Of a stretch of 64,000 bases of DNA, positions 1-9,530 are shown in pieces. The first letter of the stretch is position 1; each line of letters starts with the position of its first letter. The position numbers and the translations under genes were made by a program. Origin of the DNA: Trueperella pyogenes (GTDB taxonomy: Bacteria > Actinomycetota > Actinomycetes > Actinomycetales > Actinomycetaceae). The stretch covers positions 1 through 64,000 of the forward strand of contig NZ_JVLH01000006.1 of the NCBI RefSeq assembly GCF_001070855.1, written 5' to 3'. A model generated the notes under the pieces. That model saw only the letters and a list, made by a program, of their open reading frames with translations, was not told the origin of the DNA and ran no database searches.

Positions 1-54
1 ACCCGCGACCCTCACCTTGGCAAGGTGATGCTCTACCAACTGAGCCACATCCGC
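1..54 (-). tRNA. tRNA-Gly (GCC), 3' part cut by window edge
   Basis: Read on the minus strand, the segment starts GCGGATGTGGCTCAGTTGG at position 54, with a canonical D-arm (GCTC...GAGC) and an anticodon stem-loop CACCTTGCCAAGGTG whose anticodon is GCC (glycine). The variable region and start of the T-arm (GGGTCGCGGGT) follow, and the rest of the T-arm and acceptor strand lie before base 1. About 54 of the usual 73-76 nt are present. Confidence 0.93.
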
Positions 55-132
55 GTTATCAAACCGCCGGAACGGTTTCGCAACGGATGAAAGGCTAACA
101 GGGTTTGCACCTCGAACACAAATCAAGACGGC

Positions 133-765
133 GTGTCCCCGCTCACACCCGATTTTTTCAGCGCACGGCGGCGCGCCTTCCGCTGCGAGATAACACAGAC
201 TCATAAAGTCGAGGACGTGATCGAAGTGGCACCACCCGAGGATTTTCGAACAGCACTCATGTCATTACGCAGTGCTGTCCATCCTCATGTCGAAATTGAG
301 GAAGTTCCCGCACCGCGCGCACTTGCTCCTTTCACTGCTGCACTTGCACTTCGCACGACACAAACCGCCCACGACGAAGCCCTTTCCTTCGGTCGTTTTG
401 TTATCCTCCATGATCCCAACGGACAAATGGGTTGGAACGGTCCATTCCGTCTTGTCGCACAGCTCCGTGCACAAATTGATGCTGATATGAGTTCCGATCC
501 CCTGCTTTCTGAAGCACTGTGGAACTGGACTCACGACTGTCTTGAAGAGCGCGGTGCCGGTTTCCATGACCTTACCGGCACTGTGAGCAAAGAAGTGAGC
601 GAATCTTTTGGAGGCTTGATCCTCATGGGGTCGACACTCGCTGTTGAGATTCGCGTTTCGCTCACGCCAAATACCCCCTGGATTGGCGAGCATCTTCTGG
701 CGTGGCAAGATCTCATGTGTCGAATTGCCGGTGTTGAAAATCAACGATTCCTTGAGAGGGCATAG
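133..765 (+). CDS. DUF3000 domain-containing protein
   Basis: This 210-residue soluble protein matches the actinobacterial DUF3000 family: a stretch FRTALMSLRSA, an IEEVPAPRALAPF segment, a GRFVILHDPNGQMGWNG core and a DPLLSEALWNWTHDCL segment. The function is unknown. It starts with GTG at 133 and ends 3 bp before the ribonuclease D start, so the two are probably co-transcribed. The same order (DUF3000 - rnd - convergent dxs) is found at Rv2680-Rv2682c in M. tuberculosis. No membrane segment or signal peptide is visible. Confidence 0.85.
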   Translation: MSPLTPDFFSARRRAFRCEITQTHKVEDVIEVAPPEDFRTALMSLRSAVHPHVEIEEVPAPRALAPFTAALALRTTQTAHDEALSFGRFVILHDPNGQMGWNGPFRLVAQLRAQIDADMSSDPLLSEALWNWTHDCLEERGAGFHDLTGTVSKEVSESFGGLILMGSTLAVEIRVSLTPNTPWIGEHLLAWQDLMCRIAGVENQRFLERA

Positions 766-768
766 AAC

Positions 769-2007
769 GTGCTCATTGAGAATCCCTACGGCATCGCCGT
801 GGGAGACAGCGAGGACCCTGAGCTCATTGCTTTCCCTCGCGATGGAATCCCAGAAATTATTGACACCCAAAGTGCTTTGGAACGGGCAGCTAAGGACCTC
901 TCAGCTTCTTCCCTTCCGGTTGCAGTGGACGTCGAGCGGGCTCAAGGGTTTCGCTACGGATCTTCGCCCTATCTCCTCCAGCTGCGGCGTGAGGACGTTG
1001 GCTCCTTCCTGATCGACACTGCGGCTCTCCCCCACCTCGAATGCCTTCAAGCAAGCATGAACTCGACATGGATTCTGCACGACGCTTCTCAAGATCTTCC
1101 AAATCTTCGTGAACTTGGCCTGGAAATCCCCGCTCTTTTCGATACGCAAGTCGCGTCACGCCTGCTCGGGATGACTCACTTCGGACTCTCTGCGGTTTGT
1201 GAGCAAGTCTTGGGACTGACACTTGTCAAAGACCACCAAGCCTCAAACTGGTCGGTGCGCCCGCTCCCAAAGGACTGGCTGCGATACGCGGTTCTTGATG
1301 TTGAGCTCCTGACTGCTCTTAAAGACTCCCTTGAAGAGCGCTTGGATGACCTTGGCCGCACCTCGTGGGCGCAGCAGGAGTTTTCACACATTGCCGAGGC
1401 CGCCCCACCTTCGCCGAAAAAAGATCGTTGGCGTTCGATTTCCGGCATTGGCAAGTTGACCTCCAAACGAGCTCTTGCAATCGCACGCGAGCTTTGGATC
1501 GAGCGCGATGCGATTGCGCGCGAAATCGACCTTGCTCCCGGACGCTTGGTACGAAACAGTGGAATTATCCACGCTGCTCAACGTCCGCCAAGGACTCGCC
1601 ACAATCTTCTTTCGATTGCCGAATTTCGTTCACCTCAGGCACGACGTTACGCGCAGCATTTCCTTGACGCAGTCACTCGCGCACTAGCCCTTCCAGAAAA
1701 CCAACTTCCACCCCGGCATCGAACGGAAGACGACGGGCATACTCCTAGCGTCAGGCATTGGCAACGTATTCATGCCGAAGCACACGAGCTTCTTCTTGAG
1801 ATTCGCGAGGCCGTTGCTAAGCAAGCCGAAACCCTAGAAATTAGCCCAGAAATTGTCCTCGAGCCACGGGTTCAGCGCGCTTTGGCATGGGAACATACCC
1901 AACAGGGATTGGGTATGCCAGTCGACGATTTCCTCACCGCGCAGGGTGCACGTCCCTGGCAGGTTTCGTTGATGGCCACTCCCCTCACCGATCTACTCTC
2001 CCGCTAA
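769..2007 (+). CDS. rnd: Ribonuclease D family 3'-5' exonuclease with HRDC domain
   Basis: This 412-residue DEDD-superfamily exoribonuclease probably trims the 3' ends of stable RNAs such as tRNA precursors. Exo I is seen as AVDVERA (D and E metal ligands), Exo II as LHDASQDLPNL, and Exo III as RYAVLDVELL (the DEDDy tyrosine and aspartate). An HRDC-like region follows at about residues 215-300 (RWRSISGIGKLTSKRALAIAR). It starts with GTG 3 bp after DUF3000. Its last 15 bp overlap the 3' end of dxs on the other strand. Confidence 0.9.
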   Translation: MLIENPYGIAVGDSEDPELIAFPRDGIPEIIDTQSALERAAKDLSASSLPVAVDVERAQGFRYGSSPYLLQLRREDVGSFLIDTAALPHLECLQASMNSTWILHDASQDLPNLRELGLEIPALFDTQVASRLLGMTHFGLSAVCEQVLGLTLVKDHQASNWSVRPLPKDWLRYAVLDVELLTALKDSLEERLDDLGRTSWAQQEFSHIAEAAPPSPKKDRWRSISGIGKLTSKRALAIARELWIERDAIAREIDLAPGRLVRNSGIIHAAQRPPRTRHNLLSIAEFRSPQARRYAQHFLDAVTRALALPENQLPPRHRTEDDGHTPSVRHWQRIHAEAHELLLEIREAVAKQAETLEISPEIVLEPRVQRALAWEHTQQGLGMPVDDFLTAQGARPWQVSLMATPLTDLLSR

Positions 2008-3900
2008 AGCCTGACGAATTCTTTCACTGAGGCCCTGTGCGTCAAGACCAAGAGTCGTCACAATGCTTGCTCGGGTAGCCTGCTGTAGAAATTCCTTTGG
2101 AATACCTGCAGTGACGACTGGGATTGATCGCGTCGATACATTCGAAGAAAGCAGATCACGCAGCGACCACCCAAATCCGCCATCAACTAAGCCATCCTCA
2201 ACGCTGAGCACAAGCTCAGCTCCTTCGACAAGGCCAACCAAGGCCTCGGAAACTGGAAGGGCCCAGCGGGGATCGACCACGCGCACGCTCGCCAAGCCAT
2301 CATTCTCAAGAAGAGAAGCTGCTTCCATGGCAGCTGGGACCATTGAGCCCAAGGCAACGATGCAGATCTTCGAGACTTCAGCGCCCTCATCCCAATCTTT
2401 GAGGACATCACAGCCACCCACACGACGAAGCTGAACAATTGGATCAGTCAAGGCCCCCTTCGGATAACGAAGGACTGTCGGAGCGTCATCGACCGCTACG
2501 GCTTCGCGCAATTCTTCGCGTAGTGTCGCCTCATCACGCGGGGCAGCAAGGCGTAAGCCAGGGACGGAATTCAGCATCGAAATATCCCACATTCCATTGT
2601 GAGAGGCCCCGTCATCACCAGTAATTCCGGCTCGATCAAGAACAAAGGTTACACCGCAGTGGTGAAGCCCAACATCCATAAGGATTTGATCAAATGCTCG
2701 ATTCAGGAAGGTCGCATACACCGCAAAAACCGGATGCGCTCCAGCGAACGCCATTCCAGCGGCGGAGGCAACCGCATGCTGTTCCGCGATCCCCACATCA
2801 ACCACGCGCGAAGGGAAGTCTTCCTTGAAGGGGCCCAGGCCAACAGGCAACATCATCGCAGCAGTTAGGCCCACAATATCTTCGCGTTCGTGTGCGAGCT
2901 GACGAATCTCGTCAGCAAAGACACTGGTCCAAGCAAAACGTGTTGGCGCGATAGGAAGTCCGGTTTCCGGATGAATCTTCCCCACTGCGTGGAATCGATC
3001 TGCAATGTCTTCTTCCGCGGGGGTGTAGCCACGTCCCTTCTGCGTCATGACATGAATCAGGACCGGCTCATGCAAGGCTCGCGCACGATTAAAGATCTCT
3101 TCCATGGCGGCAATATCGTGGCCGTTGACGGGTCCGAGGTACTTCAGTCCGAGGTCCTCAAACATTGCCTGCGGGATGAGCGCATCTTTAATACCGCTTT
3201 TGAGGCCGTGAAGAGCTCCGTATGTTGCGCGTCCAGGTTCCCCAAAATGCATCAGAGTTCGTTTACCCCACGACAGCGCCTTTTCGTAATTTTGCGAAGA
3301 ACGTAGAAGATCAAGATGGCGAGCTACAGCACCAATAGTTGGTGCGTAGGAGCGCCCGTTGTCGTTGACAATGATGATCGCGCGTCGCTTGTGATCGGAA
3401 GCAATATTGTTTAATGCTTCCCAAGCCATTCCACCTGTCAGTGCACCATCACCAATGACACCAATCGTCCATGTCGGATCACCGCGTCGAGATTTTTCGC
3501 GGGAAATACCATCGACCCACGATAGTGATGAAGATGCATGTGAGCTTTCAAGAACATCGTGGACGGATTCTTCACGACTGGGGTATCCCGATAGGCCACC
3601 TTCTTGCCGAAGCTTCGAAAAGTCTTGGCGTCCCGTCAGCAATTTGTGAACGTAAGTCTGATGACCAGTATCGAAGACAATCGTATCCGCAGGTGAACGG
3701 AAAACCCGGTGAAGAGCGATAGTCAATTCAACAACGCCCAAATTTGGCCCAAGGTGCCCGCCTGTCTTTGAGACGTCTTCGATGAGCTTCGTGCGGATCT
3801 GTGCCGCTAAATCGTCCAATTCTGCCGCTGGGACACGCCTCAGGTCACTGGGCGAAGAAATCGTACTCAATAAAGAGGCCTGATTTTGGGCATGGGTCAT
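1993..3900 (-). CDS. dxs: 1-deoxy-D-xylulose-5-phosphate synthase
   Basis: The enzyme condenses pyruvate and glyceraldehyde 3-phosphate to DXP, the first step of the MEP isoprenoid pathway and a branch to thiamine and pyridoxal; it is cytosolic and thiamine-diphosphate dependent. Seen are GGHLGPNLGVVELTIALH, the ThDP motif GDGALTGGMAWEALNN, and the transketolase pyrimidine domain with DRAGITGDDGASHNGMWD. The length of 635 aa is normal. I chose ATG 3900 (MTHAQNQ) over upstream in-frame starts because family homology begins there and a TAGAAT box lies 7 nt before it. The gene converges on rnd with overlapping stops. The polyprenyl synthase at 50925 is a plausible downstream user of the product. 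Confidence 0.93.
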   Translation of the reverse strand: MTHAQNQASLLSTISSPSDLRRVPAAELDDLAAQIRTKLIEDVSKTGGHLGPNLGVVELTIALHRVFRSPADTIVFDTGHQTYVHKLLTGRQDFSKLRQEGGLSGYPSREESVHDVLESSHASSSLSWVDGISREKSRRGDPTWTIGVIGDGALTGGMAWEALNNIASDHKRRAIIIVNDNGRSYAPTIGAVARHLDLLRSSQNYEKALSWGKRTLMHFGEPGRATYGALHGLKSGIKDALIPQAMFEDLGLKYLGPVNGHDIAAMEEIFNRARALHEPVLIHVMTQKGRGYTPAEEDIADRFHAVGKIHPETGLPIAPTRFAWTSVFADEIRQLAHEREDIVGLTAAMMLPVGLGPFKEDFPSRVVDVGIAEQHAVASAAGMAFAGAHPVFAVYATFLNRAFDQILMDVGLHHCGVTFVLDRAGITGDDGASHNGMWDISMLNSVPGLRLAAPRDEATLREELREAVAVDDAPTVLRYPKGALTDPIVQLRRVGGCDVLKDWDEGAEVSKICIVALGSMVPAAMEAASLLENDGLASVRVVDPRWALPVSEALVGLVEGAELVLSVEDGLVDGGFGWSLRDLLSSNVSTRSIPVVTAGIPKEFLQQATRASIVTTLGLDAQGLSERIRQALAGE

Positions 3901-3907
3901 GAGAAAG

Positions 3908-3913
3908 ATTCTA
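3908..3913 (-). promoter_or_regulatory. -10 box for leaderless dxs
   Basis: TAGAAT on the minus strand, followed by 7 nt (CTTTCTC) and then the dxs ATG. There is no Shine-Dalgarno sequence in the 7 nt, so transcription probably starts at or next to the start codon. Confidence 0.5.
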
Positions 3914-4049
3914 GTGTCATGGTGACTGATGAGCCGAATGATGCGCGCTAAAAAGACGAGTGTGAAGTGCAATCGGACTTCAAAGCACGTTATCAATGCA
4001 GGAATTAGAATGAAGGTGCGACGACTTGACGTATAGAGAAGGAGACACG

Positions 4050-6047
4050 ATGAGCGTGCAACGTCCGTATGGACAGTGGGACTCTCCGGTCGAAGCCGAT
4101 TCCTACACTCAGACATCAGTGCAGCTGTCACAGGTTCGCGTCGACGAAACCGATACCTACTGGGTCGAGGGTAACCCTCGCGATAACGGTCGAAATACTC
4201 TTCTGCGCGCGGATTCGATGGGGCAAATCTCAGAAGTTCTTCCGCTTATTGATGGTATCCGTTTGCCTGACGTCCGCACCCGTGTCCATGAATATGGCGG
4301 ACGAGCATACGCAGTTTCTGACGGTTTCATCGTCTTTTCTGATGGCTTCGACGGTCGTGTCTATGCCTTCAACACCCGCGATCCGAGGCGCCAGCTGGTT
4401 CCGCTCACTCCTTTGGGTAAAGTCCGCTACGGTGACTTCGAAATCGCTGACGTTCGCGGTTTGGTTTATGCGATCGCAGAAGATCATTCGAATCCCGGTG
4501 AACCAGTCAACTCCCTTGTCGCAATTCCCCTGGACGGACGCGCAGCGCGCAATGCTTTCGAAATCATCCCGATTTTTGGTGGATCTGACTTCGTCTCATC
4601 GCCGACCTTGAGTCCCGATGGAACCAAGCTCGCATGGCTCTCATGGAACCACCCCAACATGGCATGGACACGCTCCGCGCTCCACGTTGGCTCATTAGAT
4701 TTCGAGGGCAAGATCGCAGCCTCGTTGATTTTGGTTGATAAGCCAGAGGTCTGCGTTTATGAACCACGTTGGACTCTTAACGGGGACCTGATCCACGTTG
4801 ATGATTCCTCCGGCTGGGCAAACCTCTATCGCACAGAGGGATTCCAGTGGAACGAGGACGAAGATCAATTTGCTTGGATGACGCGTCTTCGCACACGCCC
4901 CTTGCACCCCAGTGCGCGTGCGTTCTCGCATCCCCACTGGCAGCTTGGCCTTCATTCATACGATAACTTCGACTACGAAAACCTCATTTGCTCATGGGCA
5001 GAAAACGGGACCTGGCATCTGGGCACTGTTCGTCTAGATAACGGTATGTGTGAAGAGTGGCGCACTCCTTGGTGGCCGACCGGAAATGTCGCTTGCTACG
5101 AAGGCCGTGTTGTTGCCCTCGCCGATTCGACAACCCATGAGCCCGCAATCGTTGAGGTTTCTGGTGGGGCATCTCGAGTCCTCCGCTCATCTTCTCAAGA
5201 ACACCTGAGCGATGATCTGATTTCAGCTGCGCAGGCAGTTTCATGGACCAGCAGTGACGGAGAGACTGTTCACGGTTTCTACTACGCACCGAAGAACCCC
5301 GAGTTCTCTGCTCCCGAGGGATCTCTTCCTCCGCTCCTCGTTAACGTTCACGGAGGACCGACTTCCTCTGCTCGACCAGGGCTATCAATTGCTGTCCAAT
5401 ACTGGACCTCTCGTGGATTCGCCTTCCTTGACGTCAATTACCGCGGGTCAACTGGCTACGGTCGCAAGTACCGCCAGCGCCTTAATGGGCACTGGGGCGT
5501 GCTTGATGTTCAAGATTGCGCTGAAGGAGCACAGTACTTGGTTTCCCAAGGACTAGCTGATCCTGAGCGCATTGCGATCAGGGGTCGCTCTTCGGGTGGT
5601 TACACAGTTTTGTCAGCCCTTGCTGACAGCGATGTGTTTACTGCTGGCACCTCCCTTTTCGGTATTGGTGACCTCAAGCTACTCGACGCAACCACCCATA
5701 AGTTCGAGTCTCACTACGACCAATTCCTTATCGGATCGGATGATCTTTCTGATCCCGTGTGGGCCGAGCGTTCCCCAATCAACAAGGTCGATCAGATCCA
5801 CGCACCACTCCTCCTGCTACAGGGCACCGAGGATAAGGTCGTTCCTCCCTCGCAGGCAGAATCCATGTTCGAGGCCCTTCGTGACAGCGGTCGCCCCGTG
5901 GCACTGCGTCTCTACTCGGGCGAAGGCCATGGATTCCATTCGGCAGCAAACATTAAGGATTCTTGGGAAAGCGAACTCAGCTTCTACTCTCAAGTCTGGA
6001 AGCTAGACGCAAAGGTACCCGTGAACCTCGAGATCGAAAACCTCTAA
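4050..6047 (+). CDS. S9 family prolyl oligopeptidase / acylaminoacyl-peptidase-like serine peptidase
   Basis: This 665-residue cytosolic serine peptidase has an N-terminal beta-propeller-like region of about 390 residues and a C-terminal alpha/beta hydrolase domain. The hydrolase part shows the oxyanion segment NVHGGPTSS, the nucleophile elbow GRSSGGY (Ser), the acid in QGTEDKVVPP (Asp) and the base in GEGHGFH (His). ATG 4050 is preferred over 4026 because GAAGGAGA lies at 4037-4044 with suitable spacing. No signal peptide is present. It stands alone between dxs (divergent) and the 6071-6110 terminator, a position that in M. tuberculosis holds Rv2683-Rv2688. It probably clips short peptides; the exact specificity is unknown. 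Confidence 0.88.
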   Translation: MSVQRPYGQWDSPVEADSYTQTSVQLSQVRVDETDTYWVEGNPRDNGRNTLLRADSMGQISEVLPLIDGIRLPDVRTRVHEYGGRAYAVSDGFIVFSDGFDGRVYAFNTRDPRRQLVPLTPLGKVRYGDFEIADVRGLVYAIAEDHSNPGEPVNSLVAIPLDGRAARNAFEIIPIFGGSDFVSSPTLSPDGTKLAWLSWNHPNMAWTRSALHVGSLDFEGKIAASLILVDKPEVCVYEPRWTLNGDLIHVDDSSGWANLYRTEGFQWNEDEDQFAWMTRLRTRPLHPSARAFSHPHWQLGLHSYDNFDYENLICSWAENGTWHLGTVRLDNGMCEEWRTPWWPTGNVACYEGRVVALADSTTHEPAIVEVSGGASRVLRSSSQEHLSDDLISAAQAVSWTSSDGETVHGFYYAPKNPEFSAPEGSLPPLLVNVHGGPTSSARPGLSIAVQYWTSRGFAFLDVNYRGSTGYGRKYRQRLNGHWGVLDVQDCAEGAQYLVSQGLADPERIAIRGRSSGGYTVLSALADSDVFTAGTSLFGIGDLKLLDATTHKFESHYDQFLIGSDDLSDPVWAERSPINKVDQIHAPLLLLQGTEDKVVPPSQAESMFEALRDSGRPVALRLYSGEGHGFHSAANIKDSWESELSFYSQVWKLDAKVPVNLEIENL

Positions 6048-6070
6048 AGCTCGTCCAAGACGAAGATTGA

Positions 6071-6110
6071 TGCGGTTGGGGGCAGGCCAGAGAGCCTGCC
6101 CCCAACCGCA
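6071..6110. terminator. Bidirectional hairpin terminator
   Basis: A perfect 17-bp inverted repeat (arms 6071-6087 and 6094-6110) with a 6-nt loop lies between the convergent S9 peptidase and RNA methyltransferase genes. The G/C-rich core GGTTGGGGGCAGG pairs with its complement. No clear T-tract follows on the plus strand. Confidence 0.7.
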
Positions 6111-6157
6111 TTGGAACTGATAGGTATATTCCTTCAATCAAGGTCCAAAGAAGAGCT

Positions 6158-7420
6158 CTAGATCCTCTCTAGTACCGTCATCACTTCAAAGTGGTGCGTG
6201 TAGGGGAATAGATCCCAGGCACGCATATCGGTGATCTGGTAGCCCACCTCAAGAAGATCATGCAGGTCACGCGAAGCTGCAGCGGGATCACAGGACACAA
6301 GCAGAATGTGCTCTGCCCCGGTACTGGCCATCGCACGACAGACTTCTTTGCCAGCTCCGGATCGTGGAGGATCAGCGATGATAATCTCCGCACCCCCCAA
6401 TTCACTATTGAGTTCGCGCACCGCAGGAGCATCACAGTCGCCAACAAAAGCGTCAAGCACATCACTACCAACGTTTGCCACGGCATCTGCAACGGCGGCC
6501 TCGTCAACCTCAAGGGTAACCAAGCGACCAGCGCTGCCCACAAGGCGTGACAGCGGCAGCGAAAAGAGTCCTGCCCCCGAGTAAAGCTCCATCATCCGGG
6601 AAGCACCGAGCGAGGCGACGATATCCTCAACATTTCGAGCCAAAACTTCGGCTCCACGACGATGCGTTTGCCAAAAACCTTGAGGGCGAACGCGATACTG
6701 ATCCGCTCCATTTTCGCGGGAAACTGTCCACGTCACCGGTCCCTTCCACGCATCTGCCTGAGCATCCCAGCAGCCCTCATCCGTGCAGATCAGTGCCGGC
6801 TGACCGGGAGCAGCAATCAAACGGACGCGCGAGCCCTCGGGAAGGTGAGAAAAAGCATTATTCCCCTCCCAGACATCGAGTTCATTGATCTCTTCGGCAG
6901 CTAAAGGCATCGATTCCAGTACCTGGATCTCATGCGAGCGATAGCGGCGCATACCAAGTCGGCCAGCTTTATTCACGACGCACTCGATACGTGTACGTCG
7001 TCCCAGAAGTTCTTCACGGTTCTCATCACCAGGTGCCGGCTGAACGCTCACTCCCCCAATGGCCTCGACCTGCTCGGCTACACGCTCACGGCCGATACGC
7101 CGCAATTGGTCTTCTAGAACATCGGTTTTCCAGTGACGTCCGCCTTCGGGAGTGACGAAGGAGAGTTCTCCCCCACCTACGCCACCGGGGCCAGCTGCTG
7201 GCCACACGCTGGGAATTCGATCAGGGCTGGGCTCAAGAATCTCAACGGCCTCGGCCCACAACATACGCTTATGTGAATCGATGACACGTGCGCGCACCTT
7301 CTCGCCTGGAAGGGCGAATCGAACAAAAACCACACGTCCGGAATCATCGCGTGCAACGCAGGCACCACCATGCGCAGGCGCACCAATCGTGAGCTCGATG
7401 AGTTCATCAGAATTGCTCAT
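6158..7420 (-). CDS. TRAM-domain class I SAM-dependent RNA methyltransferase (TrmA/RlmC/RlmD family)
   Basis: This 420-residue protein is predicted to methylate a uridine C5 in tRNA or rRNA. A TRAM RNA-binding domain occupies residues 1-65 (LTIGAPAHGGACVAR, FVRFALPGEKV), followed by the Rossmann methyltransferase with MELYSGAGLFSLPL (SAM loop), IIADPPRSGAG and VSCDPAAASRDL (catalytic cysteine). ATG 7420 has GGAGAG just upstream. It lies 14 bp downstream of the KimA-like gene and is probably co-transcribed with it, as Rv2689c is with Rv2690c. The iron-sulfur cysteines of E. coli RlmD were not recognised, so the target position is open. Confidence 0.87.
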   Translation of the reverse strand: MSNSDELIELTIGAPAHGGACVARDDSGRVVFVRFALPGEKVRARVIDSHKRMLWAEAVEILEPSPDRIPSVWPAAGPGGVGGGELSFVTPEGGRHWKTDVLEDQLRRIGRERVAEQVEAIGGVSVQPAPGDENREELLGRRTRIECVVNKAGRLGMRRYRSHEIQVLESMPLAAEEINELDVWEGNNAFSHLPEGSRVRLIAAPGQPALICTDEGCWDAQADAWKGPVTWTVSRENGADQYRVRPQGFWQTHRRGAEVLARNVEDIVASLGASRMMELYSGAGLFSLPLSRLVGSAGRLVTLEVDEAAVADAVANVGSDVLDAFVGDCDAPAVRELNSELGGAEIIIADPPRSGAGKEVCRAMASTGAEHILLVSCDPAAASRDLHDLLEVGYQITDMRAWDLFPYTHHFEVMTVLERI

Positions 7421-7434
7421 ACGTAAATCTCTCC

Positions 7435-9423
7435 TCACTGGCGCTTGAATGGATCATTGACGCTCTGGGTTCCATCGACCTGGATATCTTCGCCAAGCTT
7501 CCAGGGGACAATGGTGAGCACGACGCCGGGAATTCGTAGAAGAGATCGAGATAACCGCAACGCCATCTGGTTATGGAGAATGTTCTCCCACCAGTGTCGA
7601 ACCAAGAACTCTGGAATATACACAACCAGCATTTCTTCTGGTGAACGCTGACGCCTTGAGCGTACATACGAAATGACGACTTGTGTGATGTCCCTAAATG
7701 GTGAGGCGACCAGCGTCAAAGGAACAGGAAGACCTGATTCCTTCCATTCGCGACGAATATGCTTTTCTTCCTCGAGGTCAGAGACGACTGAAACAATTTC
7801 CAAATTGATGGGAGCCTGTGCGCGCGCCGTCGCAATGGCACGCATTGAAGGCTTCGATAAATTCGAGACCAAAACCAAAGCGCGAACGCGTGAAGGTAGC
7901 GCACGCCGCGTATGCCAGTCCTCCACCCGCAGCTGGCCACGAATGGTGTCATAGTGACGCCGAATTAAACGCTGGATGGTGAAGACCAGAGCAATGAGCA
8001 AAACGGTGATCCATGCGCCGTGGGTAAACTTCGTGACCAGAACGACAGCAAGAACGAATCCGGTCATCATAAAGCCGATGATGTTCACGGAACGCGAGCG
8101 AAGCACCTTGCTGCGGTCACTGCCATTTTGGGGAAGACGAAGGCGTTTATTCCAGTGACGAATCATCCCCAGTTGGGAAAGCGTAAACGAAACGAAGACA
8201 CCGACGACGTAGAGCTGGATTAGCCGGGTCACGCTTGCATTGAAAAGAATCACCAATGCCGAGGCGCCCACAGCAAGCGCCATAATGCCATTGGAGTACG
8301 ACAGACGGTCACCACGCTTGTAGAGCTGACGAGGCAGGAAGGAGTCACGCGAAAGAACCGAGGCGAGGGTCGGGAAGCCGTTGAAAGCGGTGTTTGCCGC
8401 AAGGATCAAAATAAAGCCCGTCACTGCGGTCACGAAAATAAAAAGTAATGAGCCGTCGCCAAAAATCGTCGAGGCCAATTGGCTAATCACAGGAGCAAAG
8501 TGCACATCAGGTTGGGCACTACCGTGGAGATAAACCATCGAGGTATCGTCAACCATCTGCAGCCCCGTATAACGCGCTAGTACGAGGATAGAGATCATCA
8601 TCGAAGCGGCAATACCGCCGAGCATCAGCAGGGTAATTCCTGCATTACGCGACTTAGGACGCTTAAAGTTCGGGACGCCGTTTGAAATGGCTTCAACCCC
8701 CGTTAAGGCCGCGCAGCCAGAAGAGAAAGCACGCATCAGCAAGAAAACCCCACCCAAACCGGTGAGCCCGTCGAGGTGCGAACTTGCTGCGTGGATGTCA
8801 TAGGCAGCGCTATCCGCCATTGGAAGATTCCCCATGAATAGTCGCACAAAGCCAACACTGATCATCACGGCGATTGCGATCATGTAAGCGTAGGTGGGGA
8901 TCGCGAATGCGGTTCCTGCTTCTCGTGTTCCTCGAAGGTTGACCAGAGTCAGGAAAATAATCAGTGCAACCGCAATGGGAACTTCTGAACCGCGCAAACC
9001 CGGGAAGATCGTAGTCAGGTAGTTTGCGCCGGAAGAGATCGACACCGCAACTGTCAATACGTAATCGACGAGAAGCGCCGAGGCCACAAGAAGTCCCCAA
9101 CTGGGGCCAAGATTCGTTGTGACAACCTCGTAGTCGCCGCCACCTGAAGGGTAGGCGTGAACGGTTTGACGATAAGACAAAACGACGACAGCCAAAACGC
9201 AGGCAACAACCACACCGACCCACACCGACTTGATGAGAGCAAGCGACCCTGCCAATGCAAGGGTCAGCAGAATTTCGTCCGGCGCGTAGGCAACAGACGA
9301 AAGCGCATCGGAAGCATAAATCGGAAGAGCAAGTCTCTTAGGGAGAAGTTGACGGGCCGCCGCCTTGGAACGAATAGGACGTCCGATTAAAACGCGTTTT
9401 GCGGACTCAACGAATGATGACAC
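7435..9423 (-). CDS. APC-superfamily KimA-like potassium/proton symporter
   Basis: This 662-residue membrane protein has about 12 transmembrane segments in the first ~470 residues and a cytosolic C-terminal domain (residues ~480-650) of Usp-like fold. It matches Bacillus subtilis KimA (YdaO) along its length: SDALSSVAYAPDEILL at 38-53, SYRQTVHAYPSGGGDYEV and LLVDYVLTVAVSISSG at 117-132. By recalled alignment, K+-coordinating residues D36, Y43, D117, T121 and S125 of KimA correspond to D39, Y46, D120, T124 and S128 here. Such genes are usually labelled 'amino acid permease'; potassium uptake is my inference. It starts with GTG at 9423 and is divergent from two TrkA/RCK genes. It could be c-di-AMP controlled, as KimA is. 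Confidence 0.85.
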   Translation of the reverse strand: MSSFVESAKRVLIGRPIRSKAAARQLLPKRLALPIYASDALSSVAYAPDEILLTLALAGSLALIKSVWVGVVVACVLAVVVLSYRQTVHAYPSGGGDYEVVTTNLGPSWGLLVASALLVDYVLTVAVSISSGANYLTTIFPGLRGSEVPIAVALIIFLTLVNLRGTREAGTAFAIPTYAYMIAIAVMISVGFVRLFMGNLPMADSAAYDIHAASSHLDGLTGLGGVFLLMRAFSSGCAALTGVEAISNGVPNFKRPKSRNAGITLLMLGGIAASMMISILVLARYTGLQMVDDTSMVYLHGSAQPDVHFAPVISQLASTIFGDGSLLFIFVTAVTGFILILAANTAFNGFPTLASVLSRDSFLPRQLYKRGDRLSYSNGIMALAVGASALVILFNASVTRLIQLYVVGVFVSFTLSQLGMIRHWNKRLRLPQNGSDRSKVLRSRSVNIIGFMMTGFVLAVVLVTKFTHGAWITVLLIALVFTIQRLIRRHYDTIRGQLRVEDWHTRRALPSRVRALVLVSNLSKPSMRAIATARAQAPINLEIVSVVSDLEEEKHIRREWKESGLPVPLTLVASPFRDITQVVISYVRSRRQRSPEEMLVVYIPEFLVRHWWENILHNQMALRLSRSLLRIPGVVLTIVPWKLGEDIQVDGTQSVNDPFKRQ

Positions 9424-9429
9424 CTCTTA

Positions 9430-9435
9430 AGCGTA
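9430..9435 (-). promoter_or_regulatory. -10 box for the KimA-like gene
   Basis: TACGCT on the minus strand, 6 nt before the GTG start; it fits TANNNT and leaderless spacing. Confidence 0.35.
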
Positions 9436-9518
9436 TCCTCTGGATGACAGAGCGTCACTTTTGGACACGTACAGAGCGACTTTTGAGTCAAACAGATGCC
9501 ATGACCGCTTTGTGCGAG

Positions 9519-9524
9519 TAGCGT
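9519..9524 (+). promoter_or_regulatory. -10 box for trkA-type operon
   Basis: TAGCGT, 6 nt before the GTG at 9531. The whole divergent spacer is 107 bp (9424-9530), so both promoters must be compact. Confidence 0.35.
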
Positions 9525-9530
9525 TGGAAT

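Noticed and set aside
61-78. Small inverted repeat AAACCG...CGGTTT upstream of the tRNA gene
   Set aside because: A 6-bp stem in a promoter-side region; no evidence for function.
265-870. 201-residue minus-strand reading frame over DUF3000
   Set aside because: It lies opposite a recognisable DUF3000 gene, matches no known family and has no ribosome binding site.
9424-9530. Possible c-di-AMP (ydaO-type) riboswitch between the KimA-like gene and the RCK genes
   Set aside because: The gap is only 107 bp, holds two promoters, and the -10 boxes sit next to the start codons, leaving no room for a leader RNA; no riboswitch core motifs were seen.
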